This document shows, piece after piece, positions 53,988 through 63,162 of a DNA stretch of 64,000 nucleotides (positions are counted from its first letter, which is position 1; each line of letters begins with the position of its first letter). The notes beneath the pieces are model-generated. The model had not been told where the DNA came from. It did no database searches and was given only the letters and a program-made list of their open reading frames with translations. A program made the translations under genes and the position numbers. The stretch spans positions 1 through 64,000 of the forward strand of contig JAZULT010000065.1 of NCBI GenBank assembly GCA_045603225.1, read 5' to 3'. The stretch comes from RGIG9115 sp045603225 (GTDB lineage Bacteria; Bacillota; Clostridia; UBA1381).

Positions 53988-55250
53988 TTAAGTGGAAGGA
54001 AATACTTTTTCGAAAGAAATCTTTGTACCATCAAATGTATACTTTATTAATTCAAAATTTTTCCATACAGCAGGTGTAGAATCTCTATATCCATCATTAT
54101 AGTTGCGTACACACATTTCCATGCAATAATTTATAAAATTATCATCAAAGTCATTGGCTACTAAAATACCTTTTACCATTGGATAATTGCCACTGGCATG
54201 ATTTTTGACCACCCAATCAACGTATTTCATAAGTTGGTTAGCAACTGCTTTGTTTTCTTTTATGTATTTCGTTTCTTTTCCTCTTTTAGGCACTGGTAGC
54301 TCTAAAATACCGCGTTTAATTTCTATAACATAGTATTTATCAATTGCAAATTGAATTGGAATACCTTGTTTTATCAAATAGCTGGAAACACTATAGCCAA
54401 AAACATCCATCCACTCCATATATTCTACCGGTTTAGCTGGAGATGCAGATACTTGATGTGTAACATATTCCATCTTATCGAATACAGAGGTATCCTTGTT
54501 TAGCGTTAAAGACTCTACAACAGCTGCTTCTACAGCCATTTCTTCCTGTATGCCATTATTTTCCCATGGTTGATAATTTTTCAGCAATGATTCGATGTTA
54601 AATTTGTAGTAGTCTGCAGATTTATTCAGCACCTTCTCCGCCATTTTATGCATACTATCGTCAAAAACTGGCGGACTCCAGTCATCGGGTTCATTTTTGT
54701 CTGTGGATACATTTCTTCTATTCAATACCGAAAGCAATGCCGCAGCTTCTTCATCGTCTAATTTAATAAAAGTTCTTCCCTGAATAACACGCAGTGACTT
54801 AAATGAAGACGGGTATGATGTCAATGCTTCATCCATATCAACAGCTTTTGGATAAAACACTAGCGGTTCAAAAAAGCACACGCATCTATTTTCTGGCTTT
54901 ATTTTCGAAATCAATTTTGTTGGGTTAATCTGACTCTGTAAATAACTTGTAGGTTGATTTGCACCTTTAAATCCCCAATATTTACAATCCTCTCCAATGT
55001 TTACAAGCCTTCCAACACCATATATTTTTCGTCCATAAAAAAAGAATATATAATCGTCTTCTTTCATTCCAAAATAGTCTGCAAAAGTTGCAACTTTTTG
55101 TTTTGACCACTTTTTTAACTCGTCATTAACAAAGAGATTCGTACTATATGTTCCATAACGACATAAATCATAAAGTATTTCTTTTGCACTTTTTAGAATT
55201 TTACCTTTATCATTCTTTATATCTCCTAAAACAACAAAATAACCTGCCAT
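53988..55250 (-). CDS. PUA/EVE-like reader domain fused to PD-(D/E)XK (NucS/DUF91-like) nuclease
   Basis: A 420-residue protein. The N-terminal part (about 1-170) contains DDYIFFFYGRKIYGVGRLV, the small beta-barrel pattern of PUA/EVE-type domains that read modified bases. The C-terminal part (about 275-420) has Asp282, the Glu310-x-Lys312 pair in VIEIKRG and Gln339 in NQLMKYVDWV, a PD-(D/E)XK nuclease core like that of NucS and DUF91 endonucleases. The strand MVKGILVANDF also fits that group. Placed between two methyltransferases and a Sau3AI-type enzyme, it may be a second, modification-dependent nuclease of the same island. AAAGGAGAGG precedes the start. Function is inferred. Confidence 0.68.
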   Translation of the reverse strand: MAGYFVVLGDIKNDKGKILKSAKEILYDLCRYGTYSTNLFVNDELKKWSKQKVATFADYFGMKEDDYIFFFYGRKIYGVGRLVNIGEDCKYWGFKGANQPTSYLQSQINPTKLISKIKPENRCVCFFEPLVFYPKAVDMDEALTSYPSSFKSLRVIQGRTFIKLDDEEAAALLSVLNRRNVSTDKNEPDDWSPPVFDDSMHKMAEKVLNKSADYYKFNIESLLKNYQPWENNGIQEEMAVEAAVVESLTLNKDTSVFDKMEYVTHQVSASPAKPVEYMEWMDVFGYSVSSYLIKQGIPIQFAIDKYYVIEIKRGILELPVPKRGKETKYIKENKAVANQLMKYVDWVVKNHASGNYPMVKGILVANDFDDNFINYCMEMCVRNYNDGYRDSTPAVWKNFELIKYTFDGTKISFEKVFPST

Positions 55251-55332
55251 AATAACCTCTCCTTTATCTGTTGAAGTATGTAGCTATTGTTTATCCAAAA
55301 CATTATTTCGTCATCATTCTACCATCTGGTAA

Positions 55333-55359
55333 CGTAACACAAGGGGGTCTTGCGTTACG
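55333..55359. other. Hairpin between the two endonuclease genes
   Basis: CGTAACACAAG (55333-55343) pairs with CTTGCGTTACG (55349-55359) with one mismatch around GGGGT. No T run follows on the minus strand, so it may be an mRNA processing or stabilising structure or an operator rather than a terminator. Confidence 0.55.
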
Positions 55360-55397
55360 ATTCTTATAATATTCATAATTTAACCACAATATATCTT

Positions 55398-56957
55398 CTA
55401 TAACATAGATGTTTTATTTAGTTCTTCGATTACAGCTATACCCTTCATCCATACATATTGCGGTAACATTTTAATTCCATTTACACATTCTGTTTTATGT
55501 TTAAGCGAGGAATCTGTTCCTGAACCACGCAGAAAAACAGCGTTATCCTTGCTTTTGATAAAATTTGGAGCGGAACTTATATCACCGCTTTTATTTATTA
55601 CTGCCTTTCCATCACGATATTGAACTACATCGATTAATGTTCGATTAATTATTTTTTCACGTGTGTCCTCCCATACCGGCTTTACGATATCATCTATAAA
55701 TTGATTGCTAAAGACAAGTCTTTTGAACCCAAGAAATTTGTTTTCTCCTAATTTGTGTGGAATTTCAACAAACATACCAGGGGCCTTCTCTACAACTTTT
55801 GATTTTGCTTCTTCAAACATAATGCACAATAATGCATTATCTGCAAAATATGTGTACAGTTCCGAATCTTCAAAGGTAAACTCCCTGGAAATACCATCTT
55901 CTTCAATGCTCTCCTGAGTAATTTCCGGAAAATCAATCTTAAAAAGTTTCATATCTTCGGTTCGACCGCCGCTTGGTGTAACTACAATACTTTTTGCTAT
56001 CAATCCAAACTTTTCAAATAATTCAATTTGATTCAGTTTTTTGGATTTGCCCCCAAACATTGCAACAACAATTTGTTCTGTTATACCTTTGTTTTCGCAA
56101 GTCCTCGAATAAGGAATCCCAAACTCTTGTGCTAACGATTCTATTGTTCTGCCTTTATAACGTGTTGTCAATTCTTGACACTTTGCATCAATATCAGAAA
56201 CAGTAGTATACCTACCTGGGAGTTGCTCTAAACTATATCCGAAATGATTGGCTATAATTGCAGAAACCGTAGGTTTCTTTAATCTAAATCGTGGTGGAAA
56301 CTTTGGTGCTAAATCGATAAAGCTAAGAACACGTCTTAACTGCCCATGAATATCAATATACTTTTGTTTGACCTGTGCTTTCCACTCAGCATCTTTAGGT
56401 CCGGGAAAACTATCAGTTACAGACTTACACAAATTACGAACATGCTCCCAATCGTTCCTTAATACAATGACATCATCTTCTGAAAATTCATGAAATTCAT
56501 ATCCAACCACAGGAAAATTCTCATATTCTCCTGCAGAAACAGCGTTTTTAGACGCATAATGGTAATATACAATAAGCAAGTGTTCAAGCTTTTCCCAAAA
56601 GTGAGAATTAAAAAAATTTTGTTCGGCTATATCGTAAACACCAACTGCTGTTATTGACATAGGTTCCTTTGCAACATAATGAGTCGATGGTTTGTTATCG
56701 ATAACCATACCTGTCGTTTTAAGTTCGGTTTTGATTTTATTATTTCCATCGATAACAATTAAATCAGGAGCCTGGTCTGAATCAGGATTATACCCTAAAA
56801 TGCATTGCTCAACTATTGTACCGGCAATGCCTTTTTGTCTCTCAAATTGTTTTACATGTTCAAAAATGTCTTTGTTATCTATTTCGCCAAGTGTTTTTGC
56901 TAGTGCACTTTCCAAACGCACAATCAAATCTTCCTTTTCGTAAATGTGTTCTGCCAC
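55398..56957 (-). CDS. Sau3AI/MutH-type type II restriction endonuclease
   Basis: The start is GTG at 56957, seven bases after AGGGGAGG; the longer frame to 56999 has no site. The 519-residue protein has two MutH-like domains as in Sau3AI. The first (about 40-180) carries the catalytic pattern Asp65, Glu78-x-Lys80 in APDLIVID and KTELKTTGM. The second (about 290-510) has GFKRLVFSNQFIDDIVKPVWEDT but lacks the catalytic set, as expected for the DNA-binding half. It probably cuts unmethylated DNA at the site protected by the flanking methyltransferases. Sau3AI itself cuts GATC; the target here is not predictable. Confidence 0.88.
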   Translation of the reverse strand: MAEHIYEKEDLIVRLESALAKTLGEIDNKDIFEHVKQFERQKGIAGTIVEQCILGYNPDSDQAPDLIVIDGNNKIKTELKTTGMVIDNKPSTHYVAKEPMSITAVGVYDIAEQNFFNSHFWEKLEHLLIVYYHYASKNAVSAGEYENFPVVGYEFHEFSEDDVIVLRNDWEHVRNLCKSVTDSFPGPKDAEWKAQVKQKYIDIHGQLRRVLSFIDLAPKFPPRFRLKKPTVSAIIANHFGYSLEQLPGRYTTVSDIDAKCQELTTRYKGRTIESLAQEFGIPYSRTCENKGITEQIVVAMFGGKSKKLNQIELFEKFGLIAKSIVVTPSGGRTEDMKLFKIDFPEITQESIEEDGISREFTFEDSELYTYFADNALLCIMFEEAKSKVVEKAPGMFVEIPHKLGENKFLGFKRLVFSNQFIDDIVKPVWEDTREKIINRTLIDVVQYRDGKAVINKSGDISSAPNFIKSKDNAVFLRGSGTDSSLKHKTECVNGIKMLPQYVWMKGIAVIEELNKTSML

Positions 56958-57001
56958 ACAAATACCTCCCCTTCGAAAAAAAGTCAATATTATCACCAAA
57001 G

Positions 57002-57028
57002 GACCCTGTACATTAAGTACAAGACCCT
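57002..57028. promoter_or_regulatory. Possible operator upstream of the Sau3AI-like gene
   Basis: TGTAC (57007-57011) and GTACA (57017-57021) form a palindrome around ATTAA, flanked by direct repeats of GACCCT (57002-57007 and 57023-57028). It lies between methyltransferase 2 and the endonuclease start, where control of nuclease timing would be expected. No C-protein gene is present. Confidence 0.4.
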
Positions 57029-57055
57029 AGGGATTGGTTTTTGAACTATTTTATG

Positions 57056-58273
57056 CTATTTTTCTTGTTCGATAATAGTATCAAGAACTTTTCCCATCCT
57101 GGTTATCATAGGCACTACCAAGGCATTACCCATACAAAAATATCTCATTCTATCCGGCATACCTGTATTTGTCCATTCATCATCAAATCCTTGAAGTCGT
57201 TCTGTTTCTATTGGTGTAAGTATACGAAGCCTTCCTGTTCCCGGGTCTGTTACTACATGGGTTGAGCGATTAAGCGTTGATTCACTTGTCAACATAGTTC
57301 GTCCCGGTCTATCCCATGGGTCAGGAAAGGCAATCGGTCCCTCTGAAAAAATATATTCATGACCATTAGCAGATTTTCGAGGGATTTTTTTTGCCCCTTT
57401 AAGATATGTCCATTTTGGCATTTTTTCGGTAGTAATGTAGTATTTTTCATCGACATTCTGCTCAAGTATTTGTCCTAAAGTAATCGGAGGTTCTTCAAGT
57501 TCTTTAACTTTCGTTGTATATATTTGCCCCTTATGCATATATCCTGCATTTTCAAAAGAAAATTGAAAATTATCACTCACATCAACAATGCTATTGTCGA
57601 GAGTTGTTGTGGTTATTTTTTCACTTTCATTTATAGGAAAGGCTTTCACCATAAAACCATTATTATTTATAATATTTTCCGGTGCCTCTTTAGAATATTT
57701 TTTACCATATACTGTATCGTTTTTGTAGGCAAAAATAAATATTCTTCTTCTTCGTTGAGCTGCCCCATATAATGCTGCATTAACAACTCTCCATTCAGCA
57801 CTATAACCCAGCTCCGAAAGGCAAGCTAAGATAACACCAAAATCACGTCCTCTTTGTTTTGCGGGAGATTTAAGCAACCTATCAACATTTTCCAACAGAC
57901 AAAAAGGAGCTTTTTTTGCAATAAGAGTATCTCTTATTTGCCACCATAACACACCTTTTTTTCCTTCTATACCTCTTGATGAAGCCAATGAATGAGCAAC
58001 GCTGTAATCTTGACAGGGAAATCCCCCCACCAAAAGCGTATGGTCAGGAATCATTTTCTTCTGTACTGTACTGATATCTTCATCAGTGTGATTTTCTCCA
58101 TTAATGTCAAGACTGTCTCCAAAATGTTGTATGTAACAATCATGAGCCCACTGTGTTCTTGCTCCTGGTTCCCATTGAGAAAACCAAGTAGTTTTCCAAC
58201 CTGTTTCAAGTCGGTCAAATCCCACACGAAATCCACCGACTCCTGCGAATAATTCGCATATAGTCTTTTGCAT
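57056..58273 (-). CDS. DNA cytosine-5 methyltransferase 2 of the R-M island
   Basis: A 405-residue Dcm-type enzyme, first gene of the island: motif I ELFAGVGGFRVG (about 7-18), catalytic Cys87 in GGFPCQDYS, motif VI ENV (about 128-130), motif VIII AQRRRR, and the C-terminal LTPIETERLQGFDDEWTNTGMP. The framework is close to that of the enzyme at 52694; the target-recognition stretch (about 185-300) is not, apart from the KMPKW block. Two methyltransferases next to one type II nuclease suggest either one per strand of an asymmetric site or overlapping specificities, as in ScrFI. A small hairpin lies just before its GGAGGG ribosome site. Confidence 0.95.
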   Translation of the reverse strand: MQKTICELFAGVGGFRVGFDRLETGWKTTWFSQWEPGARTQWAHDCYIQHFGDSLDINGENHTDEDISTVQKKMIPDHTLLVGGFPCQDYSVAHSLASSRGIEGKKGVLWWQIRDTLIAKKAPFCLLENVDRLLKSPAKQRGRDFGVILACLSELGYSAEWRVVNAALYGAAQRRRRIFIFAYKNDTVYGKKYSKEAPENIINNNGFMVKAFPINESEKITTTTLDNSIVDVSDNFQFSFENAGYMHKGQIYTTKVKELEEPPITLGQILEQNVDEKYYITTEKMPKWTYLKGAKKIPRKSANGHEYIFSEGPIAFPDPWDRPGRTMLTSESTLNRSTHVVTDPGTGRLRILTPIETERLQGFDDEWTNTGMPDRMRYFCMGNALVVPMITRMGKVLDTIIEQEK

Positions 58274-58286
58274 AAAGCCCTCCTCT

Positions 58287-58368
58287 GACCGTCATAGCGG
58301 TCCTCTCGCTTATTTTTTGTAGACCTTAAAAATTATTAGCACCGACAGACACCGGATCGTTGGTCTAC
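58287..58368 (-). promoter_or_regulatory. Hairpin and inverted repeat upstream of methyltransferase 2
   Basis: GACCG (58287-58291) pairs with CGGTC (58298-58302) immediately before the ribosome binding site. Further upstream GTAGACC (58319-58325) and GGTCTAC (58362-58368) form a perfect 7-bp inverted repeat 50 bp across. Both could control expression of the methyltransferase; no clear -35/-10 pair was identified. Confidence 0.4.
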
Positions 58369-58897
58369 TGTATAAATTTTATGCGTTTTTAGATTCCGAA
58401 GAAAATTCCAAAATATTATCAACATTACAATTCTATGTTTAGCAAATATTTTCTCCTGTTTCCATCAACATGTTATTGTTCCGTTTCAATCGGGTGATGA
58501 TATTTGCATTAAAACCACATTGCTGTTATAGTTGTGTATTTGTCATATTTCTTTTAATTAATAAATGAACTGCTTTTTACATGTTACAGCCATTTCATCA
58601 TTTCCGCATCAAAATTTATTTTATTATATCACGAATTTGCAAAAAATTCAATATAAATTAAAAAATATTTATTTACCACCGAATAAATTAATACACTTCA
58701 ACCGTTAATACATTAAAACTTATTATTTCAAAACTATACTATCATATGTGATTTTCAAACAACACCTACAAACGGCTTGGCCGATGATGTTTCGATTGTT
58801 CCGATTATTTCCGGGATTACAAATCCCTGAAACGCACCTCTAATGCGGATTTCTTTTTTTGTTGACAGAAATTCAGCATATTTTTCTCGAAACCATC
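58369..58897. other. AT-rich gap between R-M island and secreted SGNH gene
   Basis: About 530 bases without a credible gene. Near its right end GGGATT/AATCCC (58813-58826) and a hairpin formed by AAATCC, CGCA, TGCG and GGATTT (58821-58852) followed by a run of T residues look like a plus-strand terminator without any gene ending there. This may be the trace of a lost gene or a small RNA. Confidence 0.5.
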
Positions 58898-58926
58898 TTT
58901 AAATCAAGCGATTTTTAATGTATAAT
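58898..58926 (+). promoter_or_regulatory. Probable promoter of the secreted SGNH gene
   Basis: TTTAAA (58898-58903) and TATAAT (58921-58926) are 17 bp apart; AGGAGG precedes the start at 58958. The -35 box is weak. Confidence 0.5.
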
Positions 58927-58957
58927 AAAAACAGAAAAAAATTTAGGAGGATATATA

Positions 58958-61900
58958 ATGAACACAAAAAAAATATCGGCTGTTTTTATTATGCTGTCTC
59001 TTCTTTTGCAGATGCTTGTTTTATCTGTTTCAGCAAACGATGTACAGCAAAAACAAAACGGACTTTCTAATTCATTATGGAAACTGAAAAACGGAGATAC
59101 ATTTACGGTAGGTTATCTCGGAGGCTCAATAACACAGGGTGTCGGGCATACAAAATCAAACGGATATGCCAATCTTTCCTTTAACGCGTTAAAAGAAAAA
59201 TATGCAAGAGAAGGTCTTACCTTCAAAAAACTTCAGAAGGGCATCAGCGGAACAGGCTCAAACTACGGTGCATACCGCATCGATGCAGAATTCAGCCTTC
59301 AGGATCCGTCAAAGGTTCCCGATCTTGCTTTTATAGAATTCAGCATAAATGATAATCACCAGGGATTTTCTGCGGCAAATTCACGCAAATATATGGAAAC
59401 AATCGCAAGAAAACTATATAAAGCAAACCCGAACATGGACGTTGTTTTCCTGTACACAACGCAGATTTCACGTCTTGATAACATTGATACATGGATTACT
59501 GCTCATAAAGCGGTCGCCGACAGATACGGTATTACCCAAATCAATGTCGGAAAAGCACTTATAGACCATATAAGAGCTCATGAAGATTATGTAAGTGATG
59601 AGGTCACCTTCGCCGGAAGCGAGACCAACAAAAATTACAGTGAGCTGTGGCTTACCTATATGAGTGACTATGTTCATCCTTCTGATAACGGATATCAGGT
59701 TTATTCTGATGCAATAATGGATGTTCTTGATGAGGAATGGTCAAAGGAGGTTCCCGACGCACAGACACCTATGGTTCTTTCAGAATCGGCGTACGGTTCG
59801 GTTGATGATGCATATCTTGCAGGTATCCCGAATACATATTTTCCTGTCGGCAACCAGATACCCGCCACAAACCAGACCTATGAAATAAGCTACATAGATA
59901 ACACAAGCACAATTGCACTCTGGCAGACAAATACAAAACGACTTGATATTAAGGGTGCTGAGCAGGTTATAGGCTTTAAATTCACAGGAACAGGACTCAG
60001 TTTCAGATACCGTGCAAACCTTTATAATTACGGAAGTCTGAAATTCAATATAGACGGTAAGGTTTATATGCTCCCTGCGGTATCTTCAAGAGACTGGTTT
60101 GTAAAAGTTACCGATAATCTCCCCTACGGTGAGCACACAGTAACAATCCTTTCCGATGAAACAACAAAAGGTCCTAATAATGCCCTTTATATTTACGGAT
60201 TCGGAATTATCGGTGATCCTGACCACAAAGGAATTACTCTCATTGATGCCGGCAGTTCACTCAATCCACTCTCAGCAACCCTGAGTGCAGATAAAGAAAA
60301 AATATTTGAAGAAGAAGAGCTTACAGTAACTGCTTCTGTTGATTGCAAAAATCCGATTATGGATGTAAGCTTCTATGTAAACGATGTATTACACAAAGGC
60401 ACCGTAACACATGATTCAACAGGCTACTCAACTAAAATGAGCGATCTCGTTGTCGGAAAAAATGTTATCAAGGCTGTAGTCAGAGACAGCTTCAACAAAG
60501 TAGAAACAAACACAGTAGAAGTAACCTCTGTTACTAAAAACAGCGTTATCGTCCCCAGTGTTCTCATTGTGGCAGGTACTGCAGTTTCTTCGACAAACTA
60601 TACCGGTGAAAGAATTGATATTTCAGGTGCAGGTTACAACAAACCTCTGCCTCCGAAAAGAGGCTTATTCATGAGAGTTGATATGCCGCAAATCCCTGAA
60701 GGCTATGACATAAAAAAAGTTACGATGCTTTCATCAATCTTCTTTGACGGTCAATTCTCAAACGGACAATCCGGCAGAAATCTATATTTCTATCCTCTGG
60801 CTGAAAACATAGAATCAGATTACAAATACAAAGCCGATACAGTAGCTTACCCAACAAAAAACCTTGCAACACTTCTTACGACAGAATCCGTTGCAACAGC
60901 AAATGCACCGGTTAAATACACCGGCGGAGAAAACTACTCGCAATACGCAACAACCGGCAATTCAAAATATAACTATAACCTATATACCGATGTTACAAAG
61001 TTCTTTAAAAATACAATTTATAACGGTGAAAAAAATGCAGTTACAAAAAGCTTTGCGGCAAGCTATGCATGGGACAACGGTATTACCTTCAGAGCCGCAA
61101 CTGCGACGGAGATTGCAAACCCGATTGTATTCTTGCTTGAGCTTGAAGAACTTCTCGATGCCAAATTCGTAAACGACAGCAATATAACTGCTGAGGAAGC
61201 TTTTAATCTTGAACTCAAGGTGAACAAGGACAATATCTCCGGAGTAAGCTTCAATGTAAATGGCTCAGATTATATTGCAGAAAAAGCAGCAAACGGCAAC
61301 TGGACAGCAAGAATCGAAGGTCTCCCAAGAGGAACCTACACAGCAACCGCAACAGTTACTGATGCAGACGGAACTACTCTTACAAAAACACAGGAAATAA
61401 CAGCAAAGACAGTAATCAACAAGACCTGCGTAATAGCTCCGGAGGTATTGATTTTAGCCGGTACTGACATTGAATCCAATGACGGTACATACTCAAGAAT
61501 GGACATTGCAGGAGCAGGCTATAACAAACCTCTTCCGCCGAAAAGAGGCTTATTTATGAAGGTTAATATGCCGGAAATTGACGAAAATTACGAGATTGAA
61601 AAGGTTACAATGCTTTCATCAATCTTCTTTGACAGTCATTTCTCAAGCGGTCAGTCAGGCAAGAACCTGTTTTTCTATCCTCTTTCTGAAAATATAGATT
61701 CTACTTACAAATATAAAGCTGACACAGCGAATAACCCTGATAAAAACCTTGCAACTCTTCTTACGACAGAATCCGTTTCGACAGCTAATGCACCGGTCAA
61801 ATACACCGGTGGTGAAAATTATTCTGACTACGCAACAACAGGCAATTCGAAATACAACTATAATCTGTATACCGATGTTACAAAGTTCTTTAAAAACACA

Positions 61901-63130
61901 ATTTACAATGGAGAAAAAAATGAAGTAACAAAGAGTTTTGCGGCAAGCTACGCATGGGACAACGGTATTACCTTCAGAGCTTCATCCGCATCGGAAATTA
62001 AGCAACCGATTGTATTCCTGGTTGAGGTAAGTCAGCTTATAAAATCAGAATTTGTTTCGGATAATTTTGCACACACAAACGAAGGATTTGGCATCGCAGT
62101 CAATGTTGACAGCGATAACATCTCAGATGTTACCTTCGACATAAACGGTAAAAGCTATACTGCAGAGCTTAATGCAAACGGCGAATGGGCAACATTTATT
62201 GAAGCCGGGCTACCTGACGGCAGCTATGAAATAACTGCAGCAATTACCGATAATAACGGCAAAAAAGCAACTGCAAAGCAAGACTTTTATGTAACACCAA
62301 GCTATAAATTCATAAATCCGTCTTACTGCGTAAAGTTACAAGCAAGTGACGGAAAAATGTGGAGTGTCGGCAATGCCAACAATTATAATCTCAAATATCA
62401 GGATGGTGAATACAAGGAAACACTGTACAGTGCTGTAAATATAAGCTCCCTTACAAATGCAGATATTATTGACACGGTATATCTTGCAACCTCAACAGCC
62501 GGCAGTTCACAGCTCGGTGGTTCAAACAGCTGGACACAATTCAGATTCGATGCCTGCTCCGAAGTAAGTGCTTCTACACTCCCGGGCGGAAAAGCTCCCG
62601 AAGCTCTGCCTAAGCTTGGAGAAAAAATAGCTGAGGATGTATTTACAACATACAGTCTCAAATCAGGAATGCCTGATTATAAGCTCTTTGAAGACAACAT
62701 AGCTGTATCTTCAAATACAACTGCAAACTATATGAAAATCAATGTAACAGACTATGTCAAGACTCTGATAAAATCAGGAGACAAAATGATGTATTTCAGA
62801 ACTGCTGTATCTCCTATGTCAGATCAGTCATACAGCTTTGCACTCAACAACACAAATGTGAAGCTGTTAGTCAAATATAAATCACCGTCTGTAATTGATA
62901 ATCATAACGGTACTACAAGCTATGTTATTACACCTGCAGACTACAATGCTGAATCTGTACACGTAATAACTGCCACATATGCAAACGATGCTCTTGAATC
63001 TGTCACAGATAACAAAACTATTACTGACAGAACACTGTTTACATTCACAAACGGTGAACCTGCCAAAATCTTTATCTGGGAAAATCTCGGAACCATGAAA
63101 CCGCTTGATGAAGCGATAATTGTACAATAA
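58958..63130 (+). CDS. Giant secreted SGNH/GDSL esterase with duplicated carbohydrate-binding-like modules (1390 aa)
   Basis: A signal peptide (about 1-26, LSVSAN) is followed by an SGNH hydrolase domain (about 35-265) with LGGSITQG (nucleophile Ser), ISGTGSNYG, FSINDN and DYVHPSDNG (Asp and His). Next come a beta-sandwich like a family-2 carbohydrate esterase or CBM (about 270-430), an Ig-like segment, two near-identical modules (about 531-733 and 827-1028; shared GAGYNKPLPPKRGLFM, TMLSSIFFD, LATLLTTES) each followed by an Ig-like segment, and a final module (about 1110-1310). The modules recall the DNRLRE-like ones of the proteins at 42162 and 46489. It probably deacetylates a polysaccharide outside the cell. 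The GH31 gene follows after 32 bases. Confidence 0.87.
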   Translation: MNTKKISAVFIMLSLLLQMLVLSVSANDVQQKQNGLSNSLWKLKNGDTFTVGYLGGSITQGVGHTKSNGYANLSFNALKEKYAREGLTFKKLQKGISGTGSNYGAYRIDAEFSLQDPSKVPDLAFIEFSINDNHQGFSAANSRKYMETIARKLYKANPNMDVVFLYTTQISRLDNIDTWITAHKAVADRYGITQINVGKALIDHIRAHEDYVSDEVTFAGSETNKNYSELWLTYMSDYVHPSDNGYQVYSDAIMDVLDEEWSKEVPDAQTPMVLSESAYGSVDDAYLAGIPNTYFPVGNQIPATNQTYEISYIDNTSTIALWQTNTKRLDIKGAEQVIGFKFTGTGLSFRYRANLYNYGSLKFNIDGKVYMLPAVSSRDWFVKVTDNLPYGEHTVTILSDETTKGPNNALYIYGFGIIGDPDHKGITLIDAGSSLNPLSATLSADKEKIFEEEELTVTASVDCKNPIMDVSFYVNDVLHKGTVTHDSTGYSTKMSDLVVGKNVIKAVVRDSFNKVETNTVEVTSVTKNSVIVPSVLIVAGTAVSSTNYTGERIDISGAGYNKPLPPKRGLFMRVDMPQIPEGYDIKKVTMLSSIFFDGQFSNGQSGRNLYFYPLAENIESDYKYKADTVAYPTKNLATLLTTESVATANAPVKYTGGENYSQYATTGNSKYNYNLYTDVTKFFKNTIYNGEKNAVTKSFAASYAWDNGITFRAATATEIANPIVFLLELEELLDAKFVNDSNITAEEAFNLELKVNKDNISGVSFNVNGSDYIAEKAANGNWTARIEGLPRGTYTATATVTDADGTTLTKTQEITAKTVINKTCVIAPEVLILAGTDIESNDGTYSRMDIAGAGYNKPLPPKRGLFMKVNMPEIDENYEIEKVTMLSSIFFDSHFSSGQSGKNLFFYPLSENIDSTYKYKADTANNPDKNLATLLTTESVSTANAPVKYTGGENYSDYATTGNSKYNYNLYTDVTKFFKNTIYNGEKNEVTKSFAASYAWDNGITFRASSASEIKQPIVFLVEVSQLIKSEFVSDNFAHTNEGFGIAVNVDSDNISDVTFDINGKSYTAELNANGEWATFIEAGLPDGSYEITAAITDNNGKKATAKQDFYVTPSYKFINPSYCVKLQASDGKMWSVGNANNYNLKYQDGEYKETLYSAVNISSLTNADIIDTVYLATSTAGSSQLGGSNSWTQFRFDACSEVSASTLPGGKAPEALPKLGEKIAEDVFTTYSLKSGMPDYKLFEDNIAVSSNTTANYMKINVTDYVKTLIKSGDKMMYFRTAVSPMSDQSYSFALNNTNVKLLVKYKSPSVIDNHNGTTSYVITPADYNAESVHVITATYANDALESVTDNKTITDRTLFTFTNGEPAKIFIWENLGTMKPLDEAIIVQ
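60550..62040 (+). repeat. Two ~600-bp direct repeats inside the SGNH gene
   Basis: Bases about 60550-61155 and 61436-62040 encode almost the same module and share long identical DNA stretches (for example TTACAAAGTTCTTTAAAAA and GCATGGGACAACGGTATTAC). The offset is about 886 bases, including an Ig-like spacer. This indicates recent duplication or gene conversion. Confidence 0.85.
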
Positions 63131-63162
63131 TTATGCATCACGTTTTACAGGAGAAACAAAAT

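Noticed and set aside
58369..58957. Missing R-M specificity or control (C) gene in the gap
   Set aside because: No frame with a helix-turn-helix or any credible coding signal was found on either strand.
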